In this document: piece after piece, positions 23,603 to 31,650 of the stretch
Layout of the letters: each line of letters starts with the position of its first letter
Position numbering within the stretch: position 1 is the first letter of the stretch
Origin: CBDUEV01 sp965366365
GTDB lineage: Bacteria; Actinomycetota; Acidimicrobiia; Spongiisociales; JAENVV01
Assembly (NCBI GenBank): GCA_965366365.1
Contig: CBDUEV010000023.1
Location: 1-38,772 of the forward strand
DNA length: 38,772 bases
Reading direction: 5' to 3'
Made by a program: the position numbers and the translations under genes
Notes under the pieces: generated by a model
Seen by the model: only the letters and a program-made list of their open reading frames with translations
Told to the model about the DNA's origin: nothing
Databases searched by the model: none

Positions 23603-24622
23603 GTGGGACGAGCCGCAGTCATGGGGACGGGCCTGATCGGAGCATCGGTCGGGATGGCTCTGCGCGCAGCAGGTTGGGAAGTGGTCGGGTGGGATCCTGA
23701 TCCACACGCTCGCCAAGCCGCCCTGGCCGTCGGTGGCGTCGACCGGGTGACAGCCGATCCGGACCAGGTGCGGGTGGGCGCCGACCTCGTGATCCTGGCC
23801 GGGCCGCCTTTGAGCATCTGCGAGACCTTGCGGGGCATGACCGACGAGACACTCATCATGGACATCGGAGGGGTCAAGAAGGACATCGTGGCGGCAGCTG
23901 CCCACCTCGATCGCTTCGTCGGCACACATCCCATGGCGGGGAGGGAGCACGTCGGGGCGGAATCCGCCTCTGCGGCCTTGTTCAGGGGCGCCGCATGGAT
24001 CGTGGTTGGCGACGGAGCCCGCCAGCAGGATCTCGCCGCCGTGGAGGAGGTCATCGAAACGTGCGGCGCCATCCCGGTCCGAATGTCCGCCCTCGACCAC
24101 GATGCAGCCGTGGCCCGCATCTCCCACCTTCCCCATGTCCTCGCCTCTGCCCTGGTGGGGATGGTTGCTGATGACGTTTCCGCCCTGGACCTGGCGGCCG
24201 GGAGCTTTCGCGATTTGACCCGGGTCTCGCTCTCCGATCCGGGCATGTGGACAGACGTCCTTCTCGCCAACCGCCGACCGATCTCGGATGCGCTTGGTGA
24301 GATGGAAGAGCGGCTACGGTCCTGGCAGTCGGCCATCTCCGCCGGCGACGATGTCGAGATCCGTCGACGCCTCGAGCAGTCCCAGCTGGTGCGACGGTCG
24401 CTCGCCCCGCCGATGATGGCGGTGCGGGTCTTCCTCGAAGACAGGCCCGGGGAGCTGGCTGCGGTGGGCCGAGCCCTGGCGGCGAGTCGGGTCGACGTCC
24501 GCGACCTTCAGCTCCGGCACGGCGAGCACGGTGGAGCGGGTGTACTCACTCTGTCGGTCCGCCCCGGAGAATCGGAAGCGCTCAAGACGGCGCTGGTCGA
24601 GGAAGGGTTCGAAGTCGACTGA
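23603..24622 (+). CDS. tyrA: Prephenate (or arogenate) dehydrogenase
   Basis: 339 residues. The N-terminal NAD(P) domain starts at once with VMGTGLIGASVGMAL (GxGxxGxS) and continues WDPDPHARQAALAVG. The catalytic segment GTHPMAGREHVGAE carries the conserved His of TyrA. The helical dimer domain has SHLPHVLASALV and a conserved Arg in SFRDLTRVS. A C-terminal ACT domain (residues ~265-339, AVRVFLEDRPGELAAVGRALAASRVDV) suggests tyrosine feedback. GTG 23603 is used because the first beta strand lies just before the glycine loop; ATG 23621 would cut into it. It acts with aroF upstream and pheA at 2.6 kb. Confidence 0.92.
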   Translation: MGRAAVMGTGLIGASVGMALRAAGWEVVGWDPDPHARQAALAVGGVDRVTADPDQVRVGADLVILAGPPLSICETLRGMTDETLIMDIGGVKKDIVAAAAHLDRFVGTHPMAGREHVGAESASAALFRGAAWIVVGDGARQQDLAAVEEVIETCGAIPVRMSALDHDAAVARISHLPHVLASALVGMVADDVSALDLAAGSFRDLTRVSLSDPGMWTDVLLANRRPISDALGEMEERLRSWQSAISAGDDVEIRRRLEQSQLVRRSLAPPMMAVRVFLEDRPGELAAVGRALAASRVDVRDLQLRHGEHGGAGVLTLSVRPGESEALKTALVEEGFEVD

Positions 24623-24661
24623 TTCGGCCGGACTGATTCGGCCAGACGGACGGGGCCCGTC
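24617..24661. terminator. Repeats and short hairpin between convergent tyrA and M20 genes
   Basis: A 13-bp direct repeat GACTGATTCGGCC (24617-24629 and 24631-24643) starts inside the tyrA stop region, so the second copy repeats the last codons and stop. A palindrome GACGGGGCCCGTC (24649-24661) follows and could act as a short terminator. Weak evidence. Confidence 0.35.
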
Positions 24662-24670
24662 GGTCGCCGC

Positions 24671-25825
24671 TCAGGGGGATTCGAGGAGCCGCAGCAGCGC
24701 TGCGGTGCCGGCTTCGATCCCCACTTCGATGCCGCCCTCGTCGATGTCGAAGTTGGACGAGTGCAACGCCAACGGCGTGGTTTGGTCGGGCTTGGCCACC
24801 CCCAAACGGATGAGGGCGCCCGGTACGTGCTCGAGATAGTCGGCGAAGTCTTCCGCCCCCATCGACGTCTGTGCCTCGCCGATGGCCTCTCGACCGAAGG
24901 TGTCCATGAGGCAGTACTCCAGGTCGGCGATCACACCAGGGTCGTTCACGACGGGTGGAATGCCACGCGTGTATTCGACAGTCACCTTGGCGCCCGTCGG
25001 TTGCACGATCTCGTGAACCATCTGGTCCACCAGGATGGGCATGCGCTCCCACAGGGCGCGGTCCAGGAGACGGCACGTGCCTGACATGGTCACCTTGGAC
25101 GGGATCACGTTGGCGGCGTGACCGCCGGAGATTGAGCCGAACACCAGCGCCAGGGGCACGCGGGGGTCGACGGCGCGGTGGATGAGCCCGGGGAGTTCCG
25201 TGAGCACCTTGCCGGCCGCGTACAGCGTGTCGACGGTTTCGTGCGGTCGTGCGGTGTGACCGCCCGGTCCTTCCAGGGTGACGGTGAAACGATCACTGGA
25301 GCTGGTGATGGGGCCTGGTTTGAGGCCAACCATTCCGACCTCCAGCGAGGGGTCGACGTGGAAGGCGATGAGGGAGTGCAGGCCCTCGGTGGCCCCTTCG
25401 GCGATCATGAATCGAGCTCCTCCCGGGAACTGTTCCTCGCCGGGTTGGAAGATGAATCGGGCTCGGCCGGGCAGCGACTTCCGGCGAGCGAGGTTGAGGG
25501 CGATGCCCACCGCGATGGCGGAGTGGACATCGTGGCCGCACGCATGCATCAATCCGTCACGGGATGACTTGTACGAGACCTCGTTGGCCTCCTGGATGGG
25601 AAGCGCATCGAGGTCGGCGCGAAAACCCACGATGGGCCAGCCGGTGCCGACTTCGGCGACGAGGCCCGTTCCCTCGCTGCGAACCGCAACGTCGATCCCG
25701 GCCTCGGCCAGGGCGGCGGCCAGCTTCTGGGTGGTTTGGAACTCCTCGAACCCGATTTCCGGGTGCTGATGGATCGAGCGTCGAAGCGAGATGGCCTTGG
25801 CAACGATATCGGGGTGGACAGACAT
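24671..25825 (-). CDS. M20-family amidohydrolase (hippurate/N-acyl-amino acid hydrolase-like)
   Basis: 384 residues of peptidase family M20D, which removes N-acyl groups from amino acids or related conjugates. Metal-site motifs are HACGHDVHSAIAVG and FQPGEEQFPGGARFMI (catalytic Glu-Glu). The lid/dimer domain shows SDRFTVTLEGPGGHTARPHETVD with its conserved His, and MGAEDFADYLEHVPGALIRLG closes the site. Start ATG 25825 with TATCAT 8 nt upstream (complement of 25834-25839) indicates a leaderless mRNA. It is convergent with tyrA and divergent from nadE. Substrate is not predictable. Confidence 0.88.
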   Translation of the reverse strand: MSVHPDIVAKAISLRRSIHQHPEIGFEEFQTTQKLAAALAEAGIDVAVRSEGTGLVAEVGTGWPIVGFRADLDALPIQEANEVSYKSSRDGLMHACGHDVHSAIAVGIALNLARRKSLPGRARFIFQPGEEQFPGGARFMIAEGATEGLHSLIAFHVDPSLEVGMVGLKPGPITSSSDRFTVTLEGPGGHTARPHETVDTLYAAGKVLTELPGLIHRAVDPRVPLALVFGSISGGHAANVIPSKVTMSGTCRLLDRALWERMPILVDQMVHEIVQPTGAKVTVEYTRGIPPVVNDPGVIADLEYCLMDTFGREAIGEAQTSMGAEDFADYLEHVPGALIRLGVAKPDQTTPLALHSSNFDIDEGGIEVGIEAGTAALLRLLESP

Positions 25826-25833
25826 GAAGCACC

Positions 25834-25839
25834 ATGATA
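25834..25839 (-). promoter_or_regulatory. Leaderless-type -10 box of the M20 gene
   Basis: TATCAT on the minus strand, 8 nt before ATG 25825. Confidence 0.5.
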
Positions 25840-25915
25840 TCGGACCTTCGTCGCGGCCGGAGACGAATGCGATCGGCGGCCGGGCCGCGGCCCGAAGGGG
25901 TGGCCCCACCCCGTC

Positions 25916-25921
25916 TATCCT
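25916..25921 (+). promoter_or_regulatory. Leaderless-type -10 box of nadE
   Basis: TATCCT, then 7 nt and ATG 25929. Confidence 0.55.
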
Positions 25922-25928
25922 GCGGTGC

Positions 25929-27590
25929 ATGGATCGCTTGCGAGTGGCCGGAGCGCAACTCAATCTGACCGTTGGGGACCTGTCGGGAAACGTCGCGCTC
26001 ATCACGGAGGCGATGGCCTGGGCAGAAGGGGTCGAGGCCGACGTGGTGGTCTTTCCCGAGTTGGCAGTCACCGGATACCCACCCGAGGACCTCGTCTTGC
26101 GGTCGGGTTTCGTGGAGTCGAACCTGGCGGCCCTCGGTGAGTTGGCGTCCGCCTCCGGCGAGGCCGTCACGGTTGTCGGATTCGTCGACCGAGCGGCGAC
26201 GATCGACGAGGTGCCTGACGACGCCATCTCCCGCACCATCGCCAACGCGGCGGCCGTCCTGCACCGCGGGCGCATCGTCGGCGTGTACCACAAGGTGCTG
26301 CTCCCCAATTACGGCGTTTTCGATGAGAGCCGGTACTTCGCCCGCGGTGGTGATCCCGCCCGGTTGTGGGACGTTCTCGAGGTCCCGATCGGAGTCTCCG
26401 TGTGTGAGGACGTGTGGGTGGAGGACGGCCCCCCGCTCCATCAGGCCGCCGCCGGGGCGAGAGTCCTGCTGAACATCAACGCCTCGCCCTTCAGCTATGG
26501 AAAGGCGCGCGCTCGCGAGGACCTCCTTCGCTCGCGTAGTAGGGCTGCCGGCGTACCGCTCGTCTATGTGAACCAAGTGGGCGGTCAAGACGAGCTCGTG
26601 TTCGACGGGTGTTCCATGGTGTTCGACGGGGAGGGCAATCTTCTCTACCGGGCTCCCCAATTCCGCCAAGACCGGTTCCTGGTCGACATACCGCTCTCGC
26701 CCCGGGCTGACGTCGTTCACGCACCGGACCCGGTTCCGCTGCTCGGCTCTGACGAAGAAATCTACACCGCCCTGGTCGTCGGACTCGGCGACTACGTCAC
26801 CAAGAACGGATTCTCCGACGTCGTGGTCGGCCTGTCAGGAGGAATCGATTCGGCTCTGACGGCGGCCCTGTGTGTCGATGCCTTGGGACGCGAGTCGGTC
26901 CACGGTATCTCCATGCCTTCTCGCTACTCGTCTGCCGGTTCGGTGGACGACTCACGGGACCTGGCCGAGCGGCTCGGAATCACCTTCGACGTGCTTCCCA
27001 TGGACGATATCTTCGCCGCCTACCTCGAAGCGCTCGCCCCGGTCTTCGCCGGCACCGAGCCAGGGGTGGCGGAGGAGAACATCCAGGCGCGAATCCGTGG
27101 GGCCCTCCTCATGGCCTACTCCAACAAGTACGGCTCGATGGTCGTCACGACGGGCAACAAGTCGGAGCTCGCCGTTGGGTACGCCACCCTGTACGGCGAC
27201 ATGGTCGGGGGGTACGCCGTTCTCAAAGACGTGCTGAAGACACTGGTCTACCGGCTGGCCCGCTGGCGAAACACCGAGACCGAGGTGATACCGGAATCCA
27301 GCATCGTCAAGGCTCCTTCCGCCGAGCTGAGGCCGGACCAAAAAGATTCGGACAGCCTTCCCGACTATGACGTACTCGACGCCATCCTCGAGAGATACAT
27401 CGAGGAGGACCGATCCGTTCCGAGCATCATCGATGAGGGCTACGAGGCGGCTCTGGTGCAACGCGTGACCTCGATGGTCGATCGCAACGAATACAAGCGC
27501 CGCCAAGCCGCCCCGGGTGTGAAGATAACCAACAAGGCATTCGGGAAGGATCGGCGTCTGCCCATCACCAACAAATACAGGAACCATTGA
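25929..27590 (+). CDS. nadE: Glutamine-dependent NAD+ synthetase
   Basis: 553 residues. It amidates nicotinate adenine dinucleotide with ammonia from glutamine. The N-terminal nitrilase-type glutaminase has the Glu (VVFPELAVTGYPPEDL), Lys (GVYHKVLLPNYGVFDE) and Cys (VSVCEDVW) triad. The C-terminal synthetase has the PP-loop VVVGLSGGIDSALTAAL and the segments SMPSRYSSAGSVDD, TTGNKSELAVGYATLYGDMVGGYAVLKDVLKTLVYRLARW and RPDQKDSDSLPDYDVLD. Length is that of the compact (~550 aa) bacterial form, shorter than the ~680-aa mycobacterial enzyme. The aminotransferase gene follows 2 nt downstream. Confidence 0.95.
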   Translation: MDRLRVAGAQLNLTVGDLSGNVALITEAMAWAEGVEADVVVFPELAVTGYPPEDLVLRSGFVESNLAALGELASASGEAVTVVGFVDRAATIDEVPDDAISRTIANAAAVLHRGRIVGVYHKVLLPNYGVFDESRYFARGGDPARLWDVLEVPIGVSVCEDVWVEDGPPLHQAAAGARVLLNINASPFSYGKARAREDLLRSRSRAAGVPLVYVNQVGGQDELVFDGCSMVFDGEGNLLYRAPQFRQDRFLVDIPLSPRADVVHAPDPVPLLGSDEEIYTALVVGLGDYVTKNGFSDVVVGLSGGIDSALTAALCVDALGRESVHGISMPSRYSSAGSVDDSRDLAERLGITFDVLPMDDIFAAYLEALAPVFAGTEPGVAEENIQARIRGALLMAYSNKYGSMVVTTGNKSELAVGYATLYGDMVGGYAVLKDVLKTLVYRLARWRNTETEVIPESSIVKAPSAELRPDQKDSDSLPDYDVLDAILERYIEEDRSVPSIIDEGYEAALVQRVTSMVDRNEYKRRQAAPGVKITNKAFGKDRRLPITNKYRNH

Positions 27591-27592
27591 CG

Positions 27593-28411
27593 ATGGTCCG
27601 GATGTGGGTCGACGGGGAACCGGTCACCGGCCGTGAGGCCGTCCTCGACATTCTGGATCACGCAGTGCTGCGCGGCGACGGGTGCTTCGAAGCGATGCGT
27701 GCCTATGACGGTGAGGCGTTCGCTGCGGGCGAACATCTCGATCGCCTGGCTCGATCGGCCGCCGCGCTGCGGATCACCCTTCCCGATCGCACTGAGCTCG
27801 AGCGGTGGGTGGCGGTTGCGGCCGAGCAGGGCGGCGACGCGGTCGTGCGTCTGATCGCCACCCGCGGCAACCCGACGAACCCGGCCGTTCCCCCGCGTAT
27901 CCTGCTCTACGCAGAGCCGGTTCCGGAACTTCCTCCCACCCTGCGACTGCTGCCGGTCGTGGCGCCGTGGCACTCGGCTGGAGCCGACTGGGCGCTGGCA
28001 GGCGTGAAGAGCCTGTCCTACGCCCCCAACATGTCAGCGGCCCGAGAGGCTCACGAAGGCGGTTTCGACGACGCCCTGCTCGTCTCGGCGGACGGAGTCG
28101 TCTTGGAAGGGTCGACCTTCACGATCGCCTGGGTGGTGGACGGTGTTCTCGAGACCCCCGGCCTCGAACTGGCGATTCTGGACTCGATCACCCGCCGTCA
28201 CGTGCTTGCGGCTTCGGAAGAGGAGGGCATCGAGAGCGTCGTCGGAGTCTTTCCGCTCGACCGTGTGCGGTCCGCCGACGAGGTGATGGCCCTCTCGACG
28301 GTCAAAGAGGTGATGGCCGTCACGCGGATCGGGGACGTCGCCTTCGAGGCGGGCCCGGTGACAGCCAGGTTGTCGAGTCGCTTTGTCGAACGGACCCGAT
28401 CGAGGTCGTGA
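27593..28411 (+). CDS. Class IV (PLP) aminotransferase or aminodeoxychorismate lyase
   Basis: 272 residues of fold type IV PLP enzymes (IlvE, D-amino acid transaminase, PabC). HAVLRGDGCFEAMRAYDGEAF is the N-terminal block. The PLP Lys is in GVKSLSYAPNM, and the phosphate region is LEGSTFTIAWVVDG. ISTVKEVMAVTRI-like ending (ALSTVKEVMAVTRIG) is typical. Members cannot be split between PabC and branched-chain or D-amino acid transaminases by eye; the short length favours PabC or DAAT. ATG 27593 starts 2 nt after the nadE stop, so it is co-transcribed. It is convergent with the LytM gene. Confidence 0.85.
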   Translation: MVRMWVDGEPVTGREAVLDILDHAVLRGDGCFEAMRAYDGEAFAAGEHLDRLARSAAALRITLPDRTELERWVAVAAEQGGDAVVRLIATRGNPTNPAVPPRILLYAEPVPELPPTLRLLPVVAPWHSAGADWALAGVKSLSYAPNMSAAREAHEGGFDDALLVSADGVVLEGSTFTIAWVVDGVLETPGLELAILDSITRRHVLAASEEEGIESVVGVFPLDRVRSADEVMALSTVKEVMAVTRIGDVAFEAGPVTARLSSRFVERTRSRS

Positions 28412-28418
28412 GGGGCGG

Positions 28419-29858
28419 TCAGCGGAGCTGGCCGCAGGGCACCGTCTCGATGAGACCCGTCTCCTCGGCCAGATAGAGAACCAACTCGGCCCGGGTGGAG
28501 AGACTGCCCAGGCGTGAGGCGTGGTCCGGTAGGTCTTCGCACCGGGCGATGATCAGAGGGGGCAGGGTGGGGACATCCACCGGCAGCGCCTCGTCCAGCG
28601 TGCCGGCGTCGACCCGTTGAGCTGCCGGAGCCAGTGCGTCGACGAGTCGCTCCGGTGACGCCTTGGCAGGTTGGGCGAGCCTCTCGACGGCCGAGGCAAC
28701 GAGGACACTGAGTTGCGCATTGGTCAATTCGTCGGTGGGGCAGTAGGCGCCGGCTTGGCAGGGTTCGCTTTCGATCGGGTCCGCCAGCGGTCCTGCGCTG
28801 AGGGTCGTGGCGGCGTCGATGCGAACTCCGGTGAAGGACTCGATCATGGCGACGGCCGCCTCGCCGGTCACAGGATCATCCGGGCAGAACGACACGCCGA
28901 CGGGTTCACCGCAGCCGGTCAGGAGCCCGAGAGAGGCCAACCGTCCGAACAAGGGCTCGAAGGCCGTGTCGTCGTCGTCATCGAAAGGCTCGGTGTAGGA
29001 GCGACTCGCATTGCTGGTCGCCGCCGAGAACAACGAGGAGACGGTGGCGGCACCAAGGCTCGGGATGGCGTCGATCGCCTCATTGGCAGGTGTCCGGAGC
29101 TCGAAGTGAACATGCGGAACCGTGGTCTCGGCGTTGCCGCTGTCCCCGATCCAGCCGATCAGCTGGCCGGCCTCGACTGCGGTGCCCTTGGTGATCCCCG
29201 GCGCGATGCCGTAGCCGAGCCCGTCGTCGGTCCCGAACGTGTCGTTGTTCAAGTGGATGTAGTAGGACATCCATCCATCCGGGTGACGGAGTCCGACCGC
29301 ACAGCAATCGCCGCCTTGCTGGTCGAGAATCCAGAAGACGGTGCCGTCGCTCACAGCGAACACAGGTGTCATCTTGGGAGCGGCGATATCGGCGCCCTTG
29401 TGCTTTCGGCCATTCGGACGGGGAACTCCAAAGGTGGAGATGACGCCTGGCTGCGACGCGGTCGGGCTCAGCATGTCGTACACGAAGGGGCGGCAGTTCT
29501 CCTGTTTTGGTGCGGGTTTGGGAGACGGGCTGGGCGATGGCGCCGGCCTGTTCTGCGTTCCAGGTGTGGCGCGTTCGGAGTCGACCTGGGCCGGTTGGGG
29601 GTCTGATACCTGCCGCGCCGGGTCGATGAGGGAGACCTCATCGGTGGACTGATCGGCGTCGGGCTTTTCGTCGCCGATCGTCTCATCATCGTGATCTTCT
29701 GCGGGGAAGAGAGTGTCGAGGGTGACCGGATCGCACATAGGGAGCTCGGTCGGGGCCGATTCCTGTGCCAGGGCGGATCCGGCAGGCCCGAGAAATGCTG
29801 CTACGAGAGCAAGCGCTACCAGGGTCAGTAGCTTCCTTCGCACCTGGTTCGTCCGCAC
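28419..29858 (-). CDS. Secreted LytM/M23 peptidase-domain protein
   Basis: 479 residues with a Sec signal peptide (RRKLLTLVALALVAAFLGPAGSALA, cut near residue 31). An acidic and PSPSPSPKPAP-rich linker of ~90 residues spans the envelope. The M23 domain (about 120-260) has zinc motifs HKGADIA and HVHFELR, so it should be an active endopeptidase of cell-wall cross-links or an activator of one. The C-terminal ~200 residues contain SLH-like repeats (FGRLASLGLLTGC..., DDPVTGEAAVAMIESFTG, PTDELTNAQLSVLVASAVERL) and several Cys pairs likely to form disulfides. GTG start with a GGGGGT ribosome site. A TAGTAT box lies upstream in the spacer. Confidence 0.88.
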   Translation of the reverse strand: MRTNQVRRKLLTLVALALVAAFLGPAGSALAQESAPTELPMCDPVTLDTLFPAEDHDDETIGDEKPDADQSTDEVSLIDPARQVSDPQPAQVDSERATPGTQNRPAPSPSPSPKPAPKQENCRPFVYDMLSPTASQPGVISTFGVPRPNGRKHKGADIAAPKMTPVFAVSDGTVFWILDQQGGDCCAVGLRHPDGWMSYYIHLNNDTFGTDDGLGYGIAPGITKGTAVEAGQLIGWIGDSGNAETTVPHVHFELRTPANEAIDAIPSLGAATVSSLFSAATSNASRSYTEPFDDDDDTAFEPLFGRLASLGLLTGCGEPVGVSFCPDDPVTGEAAVAMIESFTGVRIDAATTLSAGPLADPIESEPCQAGAYCPTDELTNAQLSVLVASAVERLAQPAKASPERLVDALAPAAQRVDAGTLDEALPVDVPTLPPLIIARCEDLPDHASRLGSLSTRAELVLYLAEETGLIETVPCGQLR

Positions 29859-30035
29859 CGAAAAATACCCCCAGTAATCCCTTCGGTAATACTAGGTACA
29901 TTCTTGAGCCTGAGCGCGGCGATATCTGGAGTATTTAGTCACAGCCTCGGGTGGGCAATCCGAGGAAGAATCTGGCATTCCTCAATCGGGCGACCGAACG
30001 GGCCGATACTCTGAATACGAGCGAGCGGTACCACC
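29859..30035. promoter_or_regulatory. Divergent promoter region, LytM gene / REC-GGDEF gene
   Basis: 177-bp spacer, AT-richer than its surroundings at 29870-29940. On the minus strand TAGTAT (about 29888-29893) could be the -10 of the LytM gene, giving a ~30-nt leader. On the plus strand TACTCT (30006-30011) could serve the GGDEF gene. The half-sites CCAGTAAT and CCTAGTATTA face each other imperfectly at 29870-29896. No riboswitch was recognised. Confidence 0.35.
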
Positions 30036-31613
30036 ATGCCTACGACACCCATTCGAGTGCTCCTGGTCGATCCCGACCCCGTCGCGCTCGCCGCCTCCGC
30101 CAGGGTTCTTCACGAAGCCGGCATCGAGGTGGTCGCGCAGGCCGCCACCGGAGAGGAGGCGGTGCGGCTGGCGGCCGCCGCCCAGCCCACCGTCGTCGTC
30201 ATCGACGTCGCGCTCGGCGGGATGGGTGCCGCCACCGCAACCCGCCGACTTCGCGACGTGGTGGGTCACCGGCTCGATATCGTCGCCCAGGCCTCGTTCT
30301 CGGGAGTGTCCCGCATCGGCGAGATGGTCTCGACTGGCGCGGCTGCCTTCGTGGTGAAAGGAAGGTTCGGAGACCTGGTCGCAGCCGTGCGGGCGGTCAC
30401 CGCCGGATCGGGATTGCTGTCATCGGAGGTGGCGCGGCCGCTGCTCGAAGAGATACAGCGCCTCTACGAGGCCGAGCAGGAGAAACGGCTGGAATTGGAG
30501 AAGACCGTGGCCCGTCTCCAGGCGGTCACGATCACCGACTGGCTCACCGGCCTCAAGAACCACGGTTACTTCTGGCAGAGGCTCGGAGAGGAGCTCCAGC
30601 GAGCCCGCCGCTACGATCGACCCCTGGCGGTGATCATGGCCGACCTCGACGACTTCAAGGCGGTCAACGACGAGTTTGGACATTCGATAGGGGACGAGGT
30701 ACTCCGCGCCACGGGCGAGGCGATGACTGCCTCGGTGCGGGAATCGGACATCGCCTGCCGCGTGGGCGGCGAGGAGTTTGCCATCATCGTGCCCGAGACG
30801 TCGGCGGTGGGAGCGCTGCAGGCCGCCGAAAGGGTCCGCGAAGCCGTCATGGAGATCAACGTTGCCCCCGTCGGTGGAGTCACGATCAGTCTCGGGGTGG
30901 CAGTCTTCCCGTTCCACGCAACAGAGGGACGGGAGTTGGTCGAGGCGGCGGATCGAGCCCTCTACGACGCCAAGCACGCCGGCAAGAACTGTTCTCGAAT
31001 CGCCGGAGGGCCGACCACGCGGTCGGCCACGGCGGTCGATCCGTACGGCCCCGCGGTCTCTGCTTTCCTCAGTGCCCTCGAACTGCGCGGCCCCCAGTTC
31101 GTTCGGCATGCGGAAAGGGTCGCCGACCTTTGCTCGGCGATCGGAACCCACATGAAACTCCCCGCCGGCGAACTGGAGAACCTGAGGCTGGCTGCGCTGC
31201 TGCACGATGTTGGGATGATCGGTGTGCCGGATACGATTCTGGACAAGACGGGCCCGCTCGGCGACGAGGAACGGGAACGGCTCGCCCTCGCTCCACAGCG
31301 AGGAGGCGAGTTGCTGGCTCAAGCCGTCCCCGCCGAGGTCGTCGCAACCATCGCGGCTCTCCGCGAAGGGGTCGATGGGCCGGCCCATTCGATCGGGGGC
31401 TCGGTGCTGAACGCCGCCCGCGTGCTGGCGGTGGCAGACGCCTACGACGCCATGAGAACAGACAAACCCTATCGAGCGGCGCGCGGAGAGGCGGAGGCGA
31501 TCGCCGAGCTGCGACGGCACGCAACCGGCCGGTTCGATCCCGCTGTCATCGACGCCCTGGAGGAAGTGCTCAAGGGTGCCACGACGGCGCAGGTCATCCA
31601 GTTCCCGGCCTGA
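30036..31613 (+). CDS. Response regulator with GGDEF and degenerate HD-GYP domains
   Basis: 525 residues. The receiver (1-~125) has VLLVDPDP, phospho-acceptor in VVVIDVALGG and Lys in AFVVKGR. After a coiled coil (~140-165) comes GGDEF (~168-330) with active GGEEF (244-248) and an intact I-site RESD (235-238), so it should make c-di-GMP and be product-inhibited. The C-terminal HD-GYP-like domain keeps LLHDVGMIGVPDTILDKTGPL (His390-Asp391). However, HPxxG reads APQRG, HHE is absent and GYP is replaced (REGVDGPAH), so phosphodiesterase activity is unlikely. No histidine kinase is adjacent. The start codon is ATG 30036 with a weak ribosome site. Confidence 0.9.
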   Translation: MPTTPIRVLLVDPDPVALAASARVLHEAGIEVVAQAATGEEAVRLAAAAQPTVVVIDVALGGMGAATATRRLRDVVGHRLDIVAQASFSGVSRIGEMVSTGAAAFVVKGRFGDLVAAVRAVTAGSGLLSSEVARPLLEEIQRLYEAEQEKRLELEKTVARLQAVTITDWLTGLKNHGYFWQRLGEELQRARRYDRPLAVIMADLDDFKAVNDEFGHSIGDEVLRATGEAMTASVRESDIACRVGGEEFAIIVPETSAVGALQAAERVREAVMEINVAPVGGVTISLGVAVFPFHATEGRELVEAADRALYDAKHAGKNCSRIAGGPTTRSATAVDPYGPAVSAFLSALELRGPQFVRHAERVADLCSAIGTHMKLPAGELENLRLAALLHDVGMIGVPDTILDKTGPLGDEERERLALAPQRGGELLAQAVPAEVVATIAALREGVDGPAHSIGGSVLNAARVLAVADAYDAMRTDKPYRAARGEAEAIAELRRHATGRFDPAVIDALEEVLKGATTAQVIQFPA

Positions 31614-31621
31614 CGGGGGGA

Positions 31622-31640
31622 GGTGCACCCAGGGTGCGCC
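31622..31640. terminator. Hairpin between convergent GGDEF and mgtE genes
   Basis: Inverted repeat GGTGCACCC / GGGTGCGCC (one G-T pair) with a tight centre in the 37-bp gap. It is suitable as a bidirectional terminator without T-tract. Confidence 0.55.
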
Positions 31641-31650
31641 GCTCTGTGGC

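Noticed and set aside
29859..30035. c-di-AMP (ydaO) riboswitch before the LytM peptidase gene, as in some actinobacterial cell-wall hydrolase genes
   Set aside because: The spacer lacks the conserved GGG/ACCAA-type core segments, and the predicted leader is only ~30 nt.
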